From NCBI RefSeq assembly GCF_019649055.1, contig NW_026570255.1:620001-684000 (forward strand): DNA of 64,000 nt, given 5' to 3'. The translations under genes and the position numbers were made by a program. The notes below the pieces were generated by a model. That model was not told where the DNA came from, searched no databases, and saw nothing but the letters and a program-made list of their open reading frames with translations. The DNA comes from Paramacrobiotus metropolitanus (lineage: Eukaryota > Tardigrada > Eutardigrada > Parachela > Macrobiotidae). Numbering within the stretch: position 1 is the first letter of the stretch; each line of letters opens with the position of its first letter. Below are positions 13,096 through 24,127 of the stretch, one piece after another.

Positions 13096-13385
13096 TTGTG
13101 CATAAAACCAGTACTGAGTGGCGCCACCTGGCCCATCTGCTGCGGAATAGGCGGCGTCGGCGGCTGGCCCGCCTTTACTTACTTACTGGGGCTAGTCCAG
13201 TTCCTTGCTGGCCTAACTTCCACGTTGACCCACGCTGCAATATTAATAACGTCCTGCCATATATACATGTACTGCCGGTTAAATTATGCAAACTTTTTAC
13301 CAACACAGCTCAAGTTCTACCACAACCGCAGACTAACGAAGCTCACCCAGCGGAGTGCCAGTTTTCCGCATAGAGACCACTGAAT
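13096..13385 (+). pseudogene. Unit A copy of the secreted C-x-C-x5-CC peptide gene, 3' half only
   Basis: Translation gives GATWPICCGIGGVGGWPAF followed by frame decay. This matches the C-terminus of the intact gene at 23358-23624 (CATWPICCGIGGAGGWPAF then SYWG). The match continues through the 3' flank: 'ccgcagactaacgaagctca' and 'ccactgaatggtt' occur in both copies. The signal peptide, R-x-R-R site and first two cysteines are not present upstream, and a short insertion follows the Trp-Pro-Ala-Phe codons. It reads as a truncated pseudogene. Confidence 0.7.
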
Positions 13386-13654
13386 GGTTCTAGAAAAATG
13401 CGCATTTTTAATTTCTTGTTCTCGAATTATTAGGGCCCGGAATTAATGCTATCGGTTTTTTATATCATTGCGAAGTCCAGTGGCTGCCTCATGCGGCTGT
13501 CCCAGTTTTATCGGAGAAGTTTAAGAAAAAAATAGGATAAACCAAAGGTTTTTCCGTTGCACCATATCGAACCAGAAAGCACATATTATAAAGGTAGACG
13601 AATTTGATCGCAAATCGTCATGAGAAATCGAGAAAGACAGAAAGGTGATCCGGA

Positions 13655-14330
13655 CATTCGGCCACAGTACTACAGTACAATCAATGTACTGGTACGATCC
13701 TTTGCGCCTCCACTGGCTCCACGTGTTTTCTCGATTTCAGAGCGCACTGACAGGTTGCCGCGCGGCTGTACACGCCCAGATAATATGGTCTGACTTTGTT
13801 GTTTCTGGTTGTGTTATTTGTGTATCAGAGTTGGCCGTTGGCATACTAACTACAGGTTTCCACCGTATATACCGTATAATACTTCGATATAATTGCTTAT
13901 TATTTTGCTCCTATTTAGCTGACTGTTTGCGACGAGTTACGATTCCGCTTTACTGCAGCAGGTGGACACATCGGATCGATATGCCCGCGACACTTTAGAC
14001 GCATTTACGATGCATAACAACATCATGATACTCCATAATATTATAATTGTTGCCTCTGTTTCACCGTTGAATGCAGCTGTTTGTAGTTAACCAGTTAACC
14101 CGATGGCACTTAATTCCAGTAGATACAGATCTGTACTATATTACGTCCTAATACTTCCGTTACTCCGTATATCTATCCCCTATTACGCTCTATTATCCGT
14201 ACATCCGGTATTAGATCGACAACTGCAGTTAGCAGTGCAGATTCGGAATTACTGCCGGCTAATTACAAGATTAACAGCTGTTAAGACTCTTCTTATATTC
14301 GCCGGAAAAATTGACGTGTACCTCTAAACT
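13655..14330 (+). repeat. Unit A copy of a non-coding block duplicated at 25.5 kb and 39.2 kb
   Basis: Shared words with 25,520-26,060 include 'cgacgagttacgattccgct', 'ctgcccgcgaca', 'cacttaatt' and 'aagattaacagc'. A third copy at about 39,230-39,740 shares 'gtacacgccca', 'tgttgttcctggtt' and 'aggattaacagct'. Each copy lies upstream of a GPCR-like coding region. Open frames in the block are not conserved between copies, so it is better read as duplicated promoter/5' sequence than as protein. Confidence 0.7.
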
Positions 14331-14831
14331 GAATTACTTCAACGCAACGCCGCTGCTCCTCCTCTGGTTTATTATTGCTGACTCTTTTATTAACTGCCTA
14401 CTAATACGGGACTCATTAGGGACTGCAATCGGAAGTTAACCGGTTTACTGTCTATATGTTGCGACGGTGAGGCTGGTCATTCTGTTACGTACGACACGAG
14501 CATCCTTCTACCGTAAAATTGCCGCTCTGGAGAGCCGTGATCTGTGCAATACGTATGCACTGGCCATGTTGTTTTGTAAATTGTTATATTTCAGTTATTT
14601 ACTCGATCGTATCGCTGTGGATTGCGCGAAACAACGGAATCGACAGCAAACGATCCAAAACAATCTTGTGTGTTGTGAATTTGTTGTGCACTATTTTCTT
14701 CCAGTTTGATTTGCCGATGACGGATTATCCTATGTAAAATACCGAACAACACCGACGCCTGTGGATTTCCTTTGGTAAATTTTAGTATCGAACATATCGC
14801 CGCCCGGCGCCAACGGCTTTGTCATCTGGCC

Positions 14832-17092
14832 ATGGACGAACTGACGACGGTTACATTCCTCATTTTCCTGCTCGTGGGATTATTAGGCGACGGTGTGGTG
14901 ATCAGCATGCTGCGGCAGAATTCCTCCAAAAACGATGCGCACGAAACCCGGGCCGCCCGGGAGCTAAGGACGAGCAGCCAGTACAAATTCCTCGCGGTTT
15001 ATATGTCGATTCATATTGTGTTTATGTAAGATTATTTACTATGGGGCAATGATCATCGCAAGTTGAGGAAAGCAGACATTATTTTTTTATGCAGGCTGAA
15101 CCGCTCATTGCTGCTCCTGGCGTCCGATAGGCTTGCACCGGCCTTTGGCTGTTTAAACGATGACAGTGTTCTATTACAGCATACAACCATTCTTGTATTC
15201 TTCGATGTTGTCCTTATGATGGTGGGCCAAGGGTATGTAACTAATTAGCTATGTACAAAGTTGAAATAGCTGAGAGCAAAAGCAAAATTAAATTCTGTAC
15301 CGTATTGATTTAGATGGTTTGAAAAGCGTTGTGCACTTTCATCGAATTTTATAATAATGATTTATTTTTCTTTCTCAATGTTCTTGAGCTTAAACTGAGC
15401 GTGTACTGCACAGGACGCTGGCCAGCTATGCCGTTATTCGCTTCCTGGCAGTATTCGCGCCGGTTCGTTATCAGGAGCTGCAGAATTAAATCAAAGCCAT
15501 GGCATTTACTCTTCTTAGCGATTGCTATATGGTACGGCCTGTTAATTGTCGCGTTTTCGAGCGCCCTGCTGGCTCAGCATTACGGAAGCGAATGGGGGAT
15601 TCCTTCTGAAACTGCAACCAACTGGATGCTGGCTTACACCTGGTTTCAGGCAAGTTCAGTTCAGCTTTTACTGTATTAGCTCAAATACAGTAAACGATTT
15701 ACTCACGCTTTTTGCTCAATGAACCTGTTATGCCTTTTTCTATCCAGTTCAGTGCATTAAACAACAATGATTCAAGTATATGTATAACAGTTAATGTCAG
15801 TTATACGTATACTTGAATCGTTAACAGTTATACATTATAGTTATACTATTAAAAAACAGGTTGGGGGTGTGGCCCGCGCACCCGGGCCGTCGGCGGTTAA
15901 TATCTCAAAGGGCCGACTATCCGTGCTCGCTGCCCAGCCCCGCGAGCGTTCCTTCAACCTGTGACTATGCAGGATCTGCAGATGAAACTATTTTTAATGG
16001 GAAATAGCCACCAAGATAACAATGATTGCAAGCGCCGGTACACTACTTGCTCGTTAAAATTTAAACATTAAAAAAGCAACCAAAATCTCTATCTTCTCTT
16101 GGATTAAAAGGTAACGTGCTCAAGACAGCCGTGGCATTTCCTTTAACAACAGCGAGACTGAAGCGCTGCTTAAGGAAAGCAGTAGAACGCGCTTCTCCAG
16201 TTAAATCTTCAGATTAGATAATAAGCACTTATGGTCCACAATTGTAACCGGCAAAACCGTCCGGACGGATGAACCGTCCGCAGAACGCTTTTGCCTGCAG
16301 GCCGCCAAAACTGTCCGGCGGTCCAGCAAAACGTCCGCCGTAAATTCTGCTCATCCAGTTGTTACTGTTCTGTCCGATTTTGTGAGCAACCCGGATTGTA
16401 TGTTCATGGGCGGAGAAAGCAATTAATTTCATTTCAAATTTTAAATGAATTACTCGTAACACGTGCAGTTTCCGTTACTTGTACCAGGCCGTACTGCATC
16501 AATAAGAAACGCTGGCTAACGAACGGCTTTGAATCACTTGGCTCGCAGAGTGGACACCAGCTGGCCTGTGCCATGATCATCACGATCTGCTCTGCTCTCA
16601 TCGTATGTCATCTGTGGAAGCGTCACTGTCAAAGGTCAATTCAAAGTCACCAACCAACCAGCACTAATCCTACCGGGCAAGTCGCCGTATCGGCCACAGC
16701 TGTCCTATTAGCCACGACAGGACTGTACTGGATAGGCAACGGCGCGGAACTTGTCTGGTCTGTCCTGCTCATTGGCAGCCATCCCTCGTTGTGCTGGAAC
16801 CGTTTTCCGCTGGTGTGCATGTTACAGTTGCAGCCCTGACCTGCTGCGCCACCTGGATGCCGGACTTTCCTTTGCCGTTTATGCCGGCCCAGCGATTTGG
16901 CGCTGGTTACGGGATTTCCGCGAACCGGTGTACTCACATTGTGAGAGGCGTATTGTGGATCGCGTCACGGCATCCAGTGGAGGACGCCGACAACCGGCGA
17001 AATCGATTACAATGAAAAACGAAATTAGCCGGCATTTTGCGCTGCGCACCATAGAAGAAGCGGATAAACCGCACGAGATTTTTTTGTTATAG
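14832..17092 (+). pseudogene. Unit A rhodopsin-like GPCR gene, four exons, frameshifted
   Basis: Exon 1 (14832-15025) encodes a TM1-like segment (TVTFLIFLLVGLLGDGVVI). Exon 2 (15095-15232, 138 nt) encodes LNRSLLLLASDRLAP and a following TM. Exon 3 (15414-15649) gives ASYAVIRFLAVFAPVRYQ, a DRY-region equivalent with the Asp lost, then shifts frame at about 15488 into a TM4 segment (LLFLAIAIWYGLLIVAF). It ends at a GC splice donor (CAG|GCAAGT). Exon 4 (16549 on) encodes TM5-TM6 (ALIVCHLWK, LYWIGNG), then shifts frame again near 16838 before a tail containing HCERRIVDRVTASSGG. Two frameshifts make a working receptor unlikely. Exon pattern and sequence match unit C at 40351-43891. Ligand class cannot be assigned. 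Confidence 0.75.
15769..15822. repeat. Perfect-arm hairpin in the intron after GPCR exon 3
   Basis: 'gattcaagtatatgtataac' is followed 11 bases later by its near-exact reverse complement 'gttatacgtatacttgaatc', giving a stem of about 20 bp. It may be the tip of a small inverted-repeat element; no target duplication was identified. Confidence 0.6.
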
Positions 17093-17189
17093 CATGGCGT
17101 CCACAATTTATCTGTTGGCTTTTGCGATAAAAAATAATTAATAACACCCGTCTATTAAACTGGAAAAAAAATCTAGAGGCATTGCTGTG

Positions 17190-17800
17190 CACCAAAAGTC
17201 CGGCTTCTGTATTGTCCGATCTTCATGGTACTAGTACTGTGGTACATGTTCTAAAGCTTTCGCTTCCGCGCTTTCACAAAAACTTTTTTCTGCATAGTTT
17301 TATGATATTATTTTGTAGCCAAATTATTGTATACAATGGCGTAAAAGCCGCTTGTGCGCGTAACATCCGGTTGAGGAATTGAGGAATACGGAGTTACCGG
17401 TGGAATAAAATTCCGACAGTTTAAATGCATGGAGGTGTACCAAAAGTCAATTACTCATTTATAAACTGATTTTGTTTCAAATTTTGCAGAAAATGCACAT
17501 GATCTTGAAGGACGCTTCTCCAGACCACTTTCCACAATGTTTTTTTCAAATTTCAGTTTAATATTCAAAATTTTTGAAATTTCTTTCAAAATTTTGAAGA
17601 CATCTTCCAGGTAAGTAATTGGGAAACTATATATGGGTCCATTACGATACCAAACATGCAAGAAGGTGTACCAAAAGTCTCATTACGGACCGATCTCTTT
17701 CAAATTTTGCGCAAAAATGCACCTAAGCCTAAAGATCTTTTTTTGACACGGATCCGGAAGTCTGGCATTTTTCCCAGTTTTAAAATGAAATTTAAATTTT
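17190..17800. mobile_element. Degenerate member of the TTAA palindromic element family
   Basis: Contains the family words 'gtaccaaaagt' (three times with drift), 'acatccggttg', 'tttcaaattttgc', 'ggaaatttctttcaaaa'-type centre sequence and 'acacggatccggaagtctgg'. Order and spacing match the intact element at 51530-52213. Neither TTAA end is well preserved. No coding capacity. Confidence 0.6.
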
Positions 17801-17869
17801 TTGGATTTCATTTTACGAAAGTGCTATACGCCCAAAAAATTGGAATTAAACTTTTTTTATTTCAGCATT

Positions 17870-18755
17870 TATCTGTTTTATTACTTCGGTCTTAATATGA
17901 ACATTAATTTTGCCGCAGCAATCAACGATTCTATACAATAATTTTTTAACTGTTTTTGAGTTTTCTGCAGAATAGATGCATTTTTTTAGTATTCATGCAG
18001 TGTAATGATTGCAATTTCTGCAGGGAGTTGACTTATATTTACGAAACCCGTATCTGCAAGCGCAGTTTTCCATCTGTTAATTTTACTGTTTTTGCCAAAC
18101 CTAAGTACTGGTCTGCGAGACAAAGGAATTTTTAAAGTACAGATAGACTACGTTCTGTACTCTAATATCTGCCTGAAGTACTGTACGTAACAACCGACGC
18201 AGCGGCAGCTCGCCCTTTCAACAAAAATTTGATAAAAATTCTGTTTCTCTTACTCAAGGATCTCAGGATATTTAGGAGGGGCAAATATGATTTTACAGGA
18301 AACAGTTTCGGCTTGGCCTCCGCGTTTCTTGTGGTCTACGGTCACAGGCCAAATTCTGACTTAGTTACATTTTATTTCATTTCATTTGTATTTCATTTCA
18401 TTACATTTTTTCCTTTCTCGTTACATTTTCGATAAAAATGTTTAATACTTAATAGGTATCCTGTCAAACCAAATGGTCAAATTTCCTTGAAAAACTTGAG
18501 CATATGTTGCAATAGAGGGAGCAAAGACCATTTACAGTTAATACTTATTATACACGCAACAAGTACAATTGGTGGGCATCGGGCGCTGGCCAGCCTGTTT
18601 CCAGTAATATAATTGTAGTGGGGGTGTGGTTGGTCCGTCAGCGATGCGATCGTTTTGCCCCATTTCAAAATAATTTGAATTAATTTTCATTTGAATTAAT
18701 GTGAAATAATAAGGGCTCGTTGCTGGGTGCATAGCAACGTATAATTTTATTCCGC
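17870..18755. other. Intergenic stretch, no gene seen
   Basis: Mixed-composition DNA with only short, unsupported open frames on both strands. There is a run of 'tttcatttcatt' near 18,370-18,410. Nothing else can be supported. Confidence 0.4.
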
Positions 18756-18810
18756 TTCCATTGAAAAGTAGAGAATCAGTTGTACCATACGTGAAATAAG
18801 TATGATTCGG

Positions 18811-20543
18811 CAGCAGCGTAAGCTACCAGTATGACTAATGGAGATCTAAGTAATAATGACTTTGTGAAGCCGTGACAATCTGGCGTGAAGGAATCGAGCT
18901 TATTGCCGTTTAAGAGTGATAAAGTGTTGAACAGCGTGGTTATGCCTTCGGGAAGTGGTACAGCCATGCTGTCGGGAGGAAGAAAGGAGGACACCGGTGG
19001 ATTGATGAGGTTCGAGCCAGTGATGACCTGGCGATCCTGGCAGTATCGCTACAAAAACTACGTAGCACTACACAAGGTCACAGACACGGCCGAGCAGAAG
19101 GCGGTGTTGCTGGACGCCTTAGGCGTGGAGGCGCTGGAGATCCTTATTTCCATGTGCCTGCCTGGCAGTCCGGACGATTTCACCGCTGGCCAGCTGGCAG
19201 ATAAACTGGAGCAAGTGTTTGTGAAGAAAACGCTGAAGGAGACGGAGTGGGCGTTGTACTTTAGGATAAAGCAGGAACCTGGGGAGACGCTCCTGGAGTT
19301 CTCAATAGACTGCGCCGGAAGGCGACTGGTTGTGGTTCCTGCGACAGTCCTGGAGCAGAACATGATGGCTGCATTTACCAATGGACTGGTGAACGAAACA
19401 CCAGGCTGCACCTGATGTCAAAGACACGCACCAAGTTGGAGGAGTGCTTGGAGATTTGCGAGCTGTACGAGCTCGCCCGAGAGACAAAGAAGACCACGGA
19501 GACGGTGGATGTGGCGAGAGTCCACGATGGGCGTGGCCCGGATAAAGGTCACGGACCTAGTGGCCGTGGAGAGAGGCCAAAAGGGCGGGAGGCCCAAGGC
19601 GACAACCGCCGCGGCAGAAGCGGCAGTGGGGAGAGAGACCGTGAAGGCGGAAGCCAAACGGCACGGTGGCCATTCAGTGGCGGATGTTACGGATGCGGAG
19701 AGCGCGACCATCGCAAGGCCGAATGTTGGGCAAAAGATCTGCGGTGTGGCAATTGTGGCAGGTATGGCCACATTGCAGAACCTATCGCGCCGACCCGAAG
19801 GAGAAAGAGCAGCAGAGGGATGGTGCACGGCGCAATCTGATAGAAGAAGAGTTCGATGTGCTACAGGTTAATGTGGATAGTGATTTTGACTGTATGGTTA
19901 AACATCAGCCTAGTTACACTAGGCGAGCGAGCAGCCGCCCCTGGAGATGCAGCAAGGACGGATATGCGGTCCTGGATACTGTGCTAGGCGAATTGGCTGC
20001 CTTGCACACGAAAGTGGACGAAATGGCACGAAGAACAGTAGCGACTCCACGATACTGGAGACCGGTGGAGCATCGGCGATCAGCCGGAGCAGAACCGGTG
20101 CGTGGACAAAACTGGCGGCGATCAAAATGGCAGACTGCGACGTTCAGCAGAGCGAGGTGGCAGTCGGGGACGCAGGAACACTGACGAGGTCAGTAACGAA
20201 CAGCCAGAAAATGAATTTCCGGCAATCGGAAGCGTACCCGAGAAGGAAATGGAAACGGTTTCAAGCAGTGGACTGGTTAAGACTCGCAGCAAATGAAGCG
20301 GGAGAAGAAACGGAAAAAGAAGGAAGCAGTGAAAGATACCGATATTTTGGATTTATTTTCCGATTAATTTGGTGTTAATTCTGGAATTCTTATGTTCAAA
20401 TATCGTGCATTTTCTTTAGTGTGTTTCACACACTGGGGAAGGTGTGATGATGTGACATAGCAACGTTCGAACAGCAGCAGCGTAAGCTGCCAGTATGACT
20501 GTGGAGATCTAAGTGAATAAATGACTTTGTGAAGCCGTGACAG
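18811..20543 (+). mobile_element. Gypsy-like retrotransposon remnant, gag only, flanked by direct repeats
   Basis: A direct repeat of 67-69 bp (18811-18877 and 20475-20543, containing 'cagcagcgtaagct', 'ccagtatgact' and 'gactttgtgaagccgtgaca') brackets a Gag-like coding region and is best read as the remains of LTRs. A shared 'catagcaacgt' lies further out at 18730 and 20456. In the left copy about 65 bp separates this word from the repeat, against about 10 bp in the right copy. The internal part has no protease, reverse transcriptase or integrase, so the element is internally deleted or non-autonomous. Confidence 0.7.
18942..20295 (+). pseudogene. Retrotransposon Gag with capsid and zinc-knuckle regions, frameshifted
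   Basis: The likely start is ATG 18942 (MPSGSG). A capsid-like region follows (TWRSWQYRYKNYVALHKVTD, LLDALGVEALEIL, WALYFRIKQEPGETLLEF), typical of Ty3/Gypsy Gag. The frame breaks near 19402: the first frame stops at 19415, and the +1 frame continues with SKTRTKLEECLEICELYELA. After a basic Gly/Arg-rich stretch come a perfect CCHC knuckle (CYGCGERDHRKAEC) and a second one (CGNCGRYGHIA). A second frameshift at about 19777 falls inside the second knuckle; the continuing frame reads RTYRADPKEKEQQ, with Tyr where the last Cys is expected. These lesions show an inactive copy. The C-terminal part (ENEFPAIGSVPEKEME) stops at about 20295. Confidence 0.75.
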
Positions 20544-20544
20544 C

Positions 20545-21565
20545 CAGAAATCTTCGAACTTTACGTGAACACATTTAATTTTTGCAAAGAGGGATAACAT
20601 GCTTGTCTTTTTCGTGTGTTTTGTACCGGCGTACTTGTGCATTGTGCATAACGGCAGTATGCGAAATAGCGTGAACCGTTTATTCGCGTAGACTTGACCC
20701 GAAGAGGCGTTAAAACATGAGAACTCCACAACATCCAATCAACCCAGAAGGTTACCACGAGAATTGAGTTAAACAAATTTAAGGAAGATTTACATTGTTT
20801 TGGTACGCTAATCGCAAGCACGAACTATTATTATGGATCTCGTTAAAACGGCAACTTTCGCGCGAAGCGCGAAACCAGCGAACGATTTATAGTAAAACCA
20901 ACCAAAAATTTCAAGAAAAACAGCATTAATTACCAAAAACAAGCTAGCATTACTGGTATAAACAGCATTCAAGATTTAACCGTTATCAAAGTAAGGGCAA
21001 ACGCAGGGCAGTACAGAACTGTGTCAGAAGGGCGGACGGGTAGTAATCGAGATAAGAGCCAGCGAAGAAAACAGACTACAGTTGTAAGTAAATTGAGGAA
21101 AGGCAAAAACAAGAGCGAACGCGACTGCACTCGGCACACCTGGCGGTGCCGGTGGGGACATGAAAAGTACAAGGAACGCAAATATAGCAGTAACTTTCTT
21201 AAACAACACTTTCTTAATCACTGGTGCCGACGCCGGTGGTCAGAGTCATAAACAAACGGCTGCCCCTCTTTCCGCGCTAACAGCACTCAGTGGTCGCTGG
21301 CACCTTTTGTACCTTTCCGGTAGTTTACAATCTTACTTGCCATTGAGCTGAAAGCCCCAACTTTAATGTATTTTTTTATAAGAAATGGCCCAGGAGTGGC
21401 AATAGTCAAAGGGTGACAAAGGTGGTGACCACAGCCTAAGGGTGTTCACTTTATTTAAAAAAAAGGGGTGACAATAGTCAAAAGGGGTGCAAGGGGTAAA
21501 AGAAATGTAAACGGGGCTGAGGTGACAATAGTCACCCTATTTAACAAAGTTACTAACTTTATGCA
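20545..21565. other. Intergenic stretch with short repeats, no gene seen
   Basis: Includes 'tttacgtgaacaca' at 20562, which recurs three times at 23.1 kb, and a short palindrome 'tcgcgcgaagcgcga' near 20858, also present at 56430 inside the hAT-like element. 'gtgacaatagtca' recurs at about 21395-21535. No supported coding region. Confidence 0.4.
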
Positions 21566-21569
21566 GTTA

Positions 21570-22689
21570 TACAGGCCGTTTGCGCCAAGTGTGGACAGTT
21601 GCATAAAATAAATCAAAAAATATTTTCGTACGTCGTTTTGTTTTTTGTTTTGCATTATTCTAGTGTGTTTTTTTATTGCACATCCAGAAACATGCAAACA
21701 TCAAAGTCTTTTAATGTGGGAGTAGGGAGCTGAGCGGTGTTTTAAGGGATCGGGTAGCGGTCATTCACTCTATGCTTATGACAGCTCTGGGAAAGGTATC
21801 ACCACTTGAGATTTTTGCGTAGGGGTTTTTTGTAAACTATTGAGTGACCCACAAGGTATCCGTTACGCGTTATCAGAGAAATCCTGCATGATCAGTGCTT
21901 GCGGTGATCTCGAAACAAACTGTTCCTCCCATAGACTTATATGTTAAAAAAGACATGCCGAGAAATGTAGTTGCCGGAGTAGCATATGGATATAGGTGAC
22001 CTCAAACTGATGATCTCCATGAATCAAACATGATCTACGTTATTTTGTTTTAGAGTGTTGAAAAATATTCAAAAAACAGGCGAAGAGATACAAGTGTCGG
22101 ATGAACGAAAAAAAAGCTAGTTAACCGGTGACTAAAAAAGTCATGACTGTTGCTTAACTTGCTGGAACGTGATGTATCGGACTTATGGTATAGATGAAAG
22201 GTTTAAAAAGGACGCTCAACACTTTCTGAATGAGATTTTATCAAGAACGGTAGCTTCCGACATTTGGCACTTCTTCGGCGAAGGCGCAAATGAGGTCGTC
22301 CTAGCAGTTGACAGCGCCCGTCGTAACTTTGCAAAGGTCACGCAGGCATCTTGGATCCGAGAGTTGTCACCCATATATCGCAAGAGCTTTGTTTGGGAAA
22401 CAACCCTATCTTATTATTTTTGCTGTGTGACCTAACTGAAAGTTTTAAACAGATTTCAAGTCGGAAGATGGCTACCACGACATACGGGTCGAGCCACATT
22501 TTTAAACCGGTCGGCTTCAATTTTTTTCCCGCTGTGAACTGAAACAAGATCTCAGCAGGGCAACCCCAAATGTAAAACATGTTAGACAAATGCGGCAACC
22601 ATTTCAGGATTAAAAATTATTTTTCGAAGACGGCTGACCTTTAACAAATTTTTTGAGAAAGTGTCCACACTTGGCGCGAACGACCTGTA
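21570..22689. mobile_element. DNA-transposon remnant with 28-bp inverted repeats
   Basis: Left repeat 21570-21597 ('tacaggccgtttgcgccaag...') and right repeat 22662-22689 are reverse complements with two mismatches in 28 bp. They enclose about 1.06 kb. Internal open frames (for example 22169-22435 +, 88 residues) show no recognisable transposase motif. No clear target-site duplication was found, so the superfamily is unassigned. Confidence 0.6.
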
Positions 22690-23110
22690 GCAAACGTGTA
22701 AATTGTCCACAAACTGTTGAGCCACATTTCGAAATTTTTAGCATGCTTTGACTACAACGTAATTGGGAATGCTTTGAGAGTTCCCTGTTTAACAGGCTGC
22801 TGCCATTTTAAATGCCTTCGTGCCTACTGAGTGCTAGTGGTAGCCCTTCGGTCAGATTTTTTGTTCCGCGACACATATAGGCTGTTATAAGAGCACTCGT
22901 ATTTTAGGCAGCGCTGCTGCTGACGATTGAATTGATTTCATAATTGTATTACTGTATATGCCGTTTTCAAGTAAGGCCATTACGACTCCTGCAGGATAGC
23001 ATTACTTAATCGGCATCTGAAACCAAACTAAATCTGCACAACATTTTATTAAAATAACAGCCAGGAGCTGGATAATTCCAAGAAAGAGGGGAGTATTGGG
23101 AATTTTTAAA
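22690..23110. other. Intergenic stretch, no gene seen
   Basis: Ordinary mixed-composition sequence between the transposon remnant and the repeats upstream of the 23.36 kb peptide gene. No open frame, repeat or site can be supported. Confidence 0.3.
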
Positions 23111-23114
23111 CACA

Positions 23115-23252
23115 AGTTCTCATCTACGTGAACACAAGCACCTTTACGTGAACACACTTTGTGTTACGTGAACACAAGTTTGCAGGCCCTGGGATAGGCC
23201 ATTGAAAAGTAGAGAATCAGTTGTACCATACGTAAAATAAGTATGATTCTGA
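23115..23252. promoter_or_regulatory. Upstream repeats of the intact unit B peptide gene
   Basis: 'tacgtgaacaca' occurs three times (about 23117, 23141 and 23165), spaced 24 bp. A 49-bp stretch at 23203-23251 ('attgaaaagtagagaatcag' then 'ttgtaccatacgt') is nearly identical to 18759-18808 beside the left repeat of the gag element. The block ends about 105 bp before the peptide start codon, so promoter function is possible, but it could be retroelement-derived. Confidence 0.4.
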
Positions 23253-23357
23253 ACTTGGATCCGTTGAATTAACTGAAGTAATATTTGTGTGTAATTATCC
23301 CCTGTAGTCTTCTTCCGCTCGATTGTAGTACTCTGTTCTCGTGGATTAATCAGCAGA

Positions 23358-23624
23358 ATGCGGTGTCCACTGGCCGGTCTGCCCGTTCTGCTGCTCCTGT
23401 TGACCGTAACCTGTAGCACAGCCAGGGCCCAGTGGGGCGCCCACATGGGCGCTTCCGCCTTAGCCGATTTCCAGCCGAACGCTGTCGCCCGTCTGCGCCG
23501 TGCCGATGCGGCGACAGGGTCCCTGGTTCACGCCCGCACGGCTCGCTGTTTATGCGCCACCTGGCCCATCTGCTGCGGAATAGGCGGCGCCGGCGGCTGG
23601 CCCGCCTTTAGTTACTGGGGCTAG
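23358..23624 (+). CDS. Secreted cysteine-rich peptide precursor, unit B (intact)
   Basis: An 88-residue single-exon frame. Residues 1-24 form a strong signal peptide (LAGLPVLLLLLTVTC, predicted cut before Gln25). A propeptide follows, then RLRR at 45-48, a furin/prohormone-convertase type site. The predicted mature part has exactly four cysteines at 64, 66, 72 and 73 (CLCATWPICC) and ends SYWG-stop. A C-terminal Gly after Trp is the usual donor for peptide amidation. Cys positions and the R-x-R-R site coincide residue for residue with the otherwise different paralogues at 35304-35546 and 48216-48458, which argues for selection on the protein. Role unknown: peptide hormone, neuropeptide, defence or venom-type peptide are all possible. 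It lies about 2 kb upstream of a GPCR duplication block. Confidence 0.75.
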   Translation: MRCPLAGLPVLLLLLTVTCSTARAQWGAHMGASALADFQPNAVARLRRADAATGSLVHARTARCLCATWPICCGIGGAGGWPAFSYWG

Positions 23625-24127
23625 TCCAGTTGCCACGCTGGCGACCCGCGCTGCAATATTAATTTCGTCCTGCCATATATGCTGCCCGATAAAACTATGC
23701 AATCTTTTTACCAACACGGCTCCAGTTCTACCGCAACCGCAGACTAACGAAGCTCACCCAGCGGAGTGCCAGTATTCCGCATAAAGACCACTGAATGGTT
23801 TTCGAGCAAAATGCGCATTGTTTAGTTTTTTGGTGCTCATATTACAAGGGCCCGGAAATCATACCATCGTTTTGTCATTAATGCGAACTGCAGTGGCTGT
23901 CTCAGGCGACTGTTCCAGTTTTATCGAAGAAATTCAATATAAAAAAACAACAAATTCAAGGCTTTTACATTGCTGTAACTCTGTACCTATATTGAACCAG
24001 AAAGCATGTACGAGTAATAATTTAAAAGACCGCGTAGCACGTCATACAGAGTATTTGAACGCACATCGTTATGAGGAAGACTACAAGGTCATCCGGAAAT
24101 TCAGCCGCAGCACCACAGTATAGACCG

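Noticed and set aside
12882-13383. 163- and 135-codon overlapping frames as new genes
   Set aside because: Their 3' part is explained by the degenerate peptide-gene copy; the remaining parts have no conserved frame when compared with the unit B duplicate.
16229-16462. 77-codon minus-strand Gly/Phe-rich frame
   Set aside because: Arises from a short 'ccgtccg' repeat area inside the unit A receptor intron; no other support.
22169-22435. 88-codon frame inside the 21.57-22.69 kb element as a transposase
   Set aside because: No catalytic or DNA-binding motif could be recognised and the frame is not conserved elsewhere in the window.
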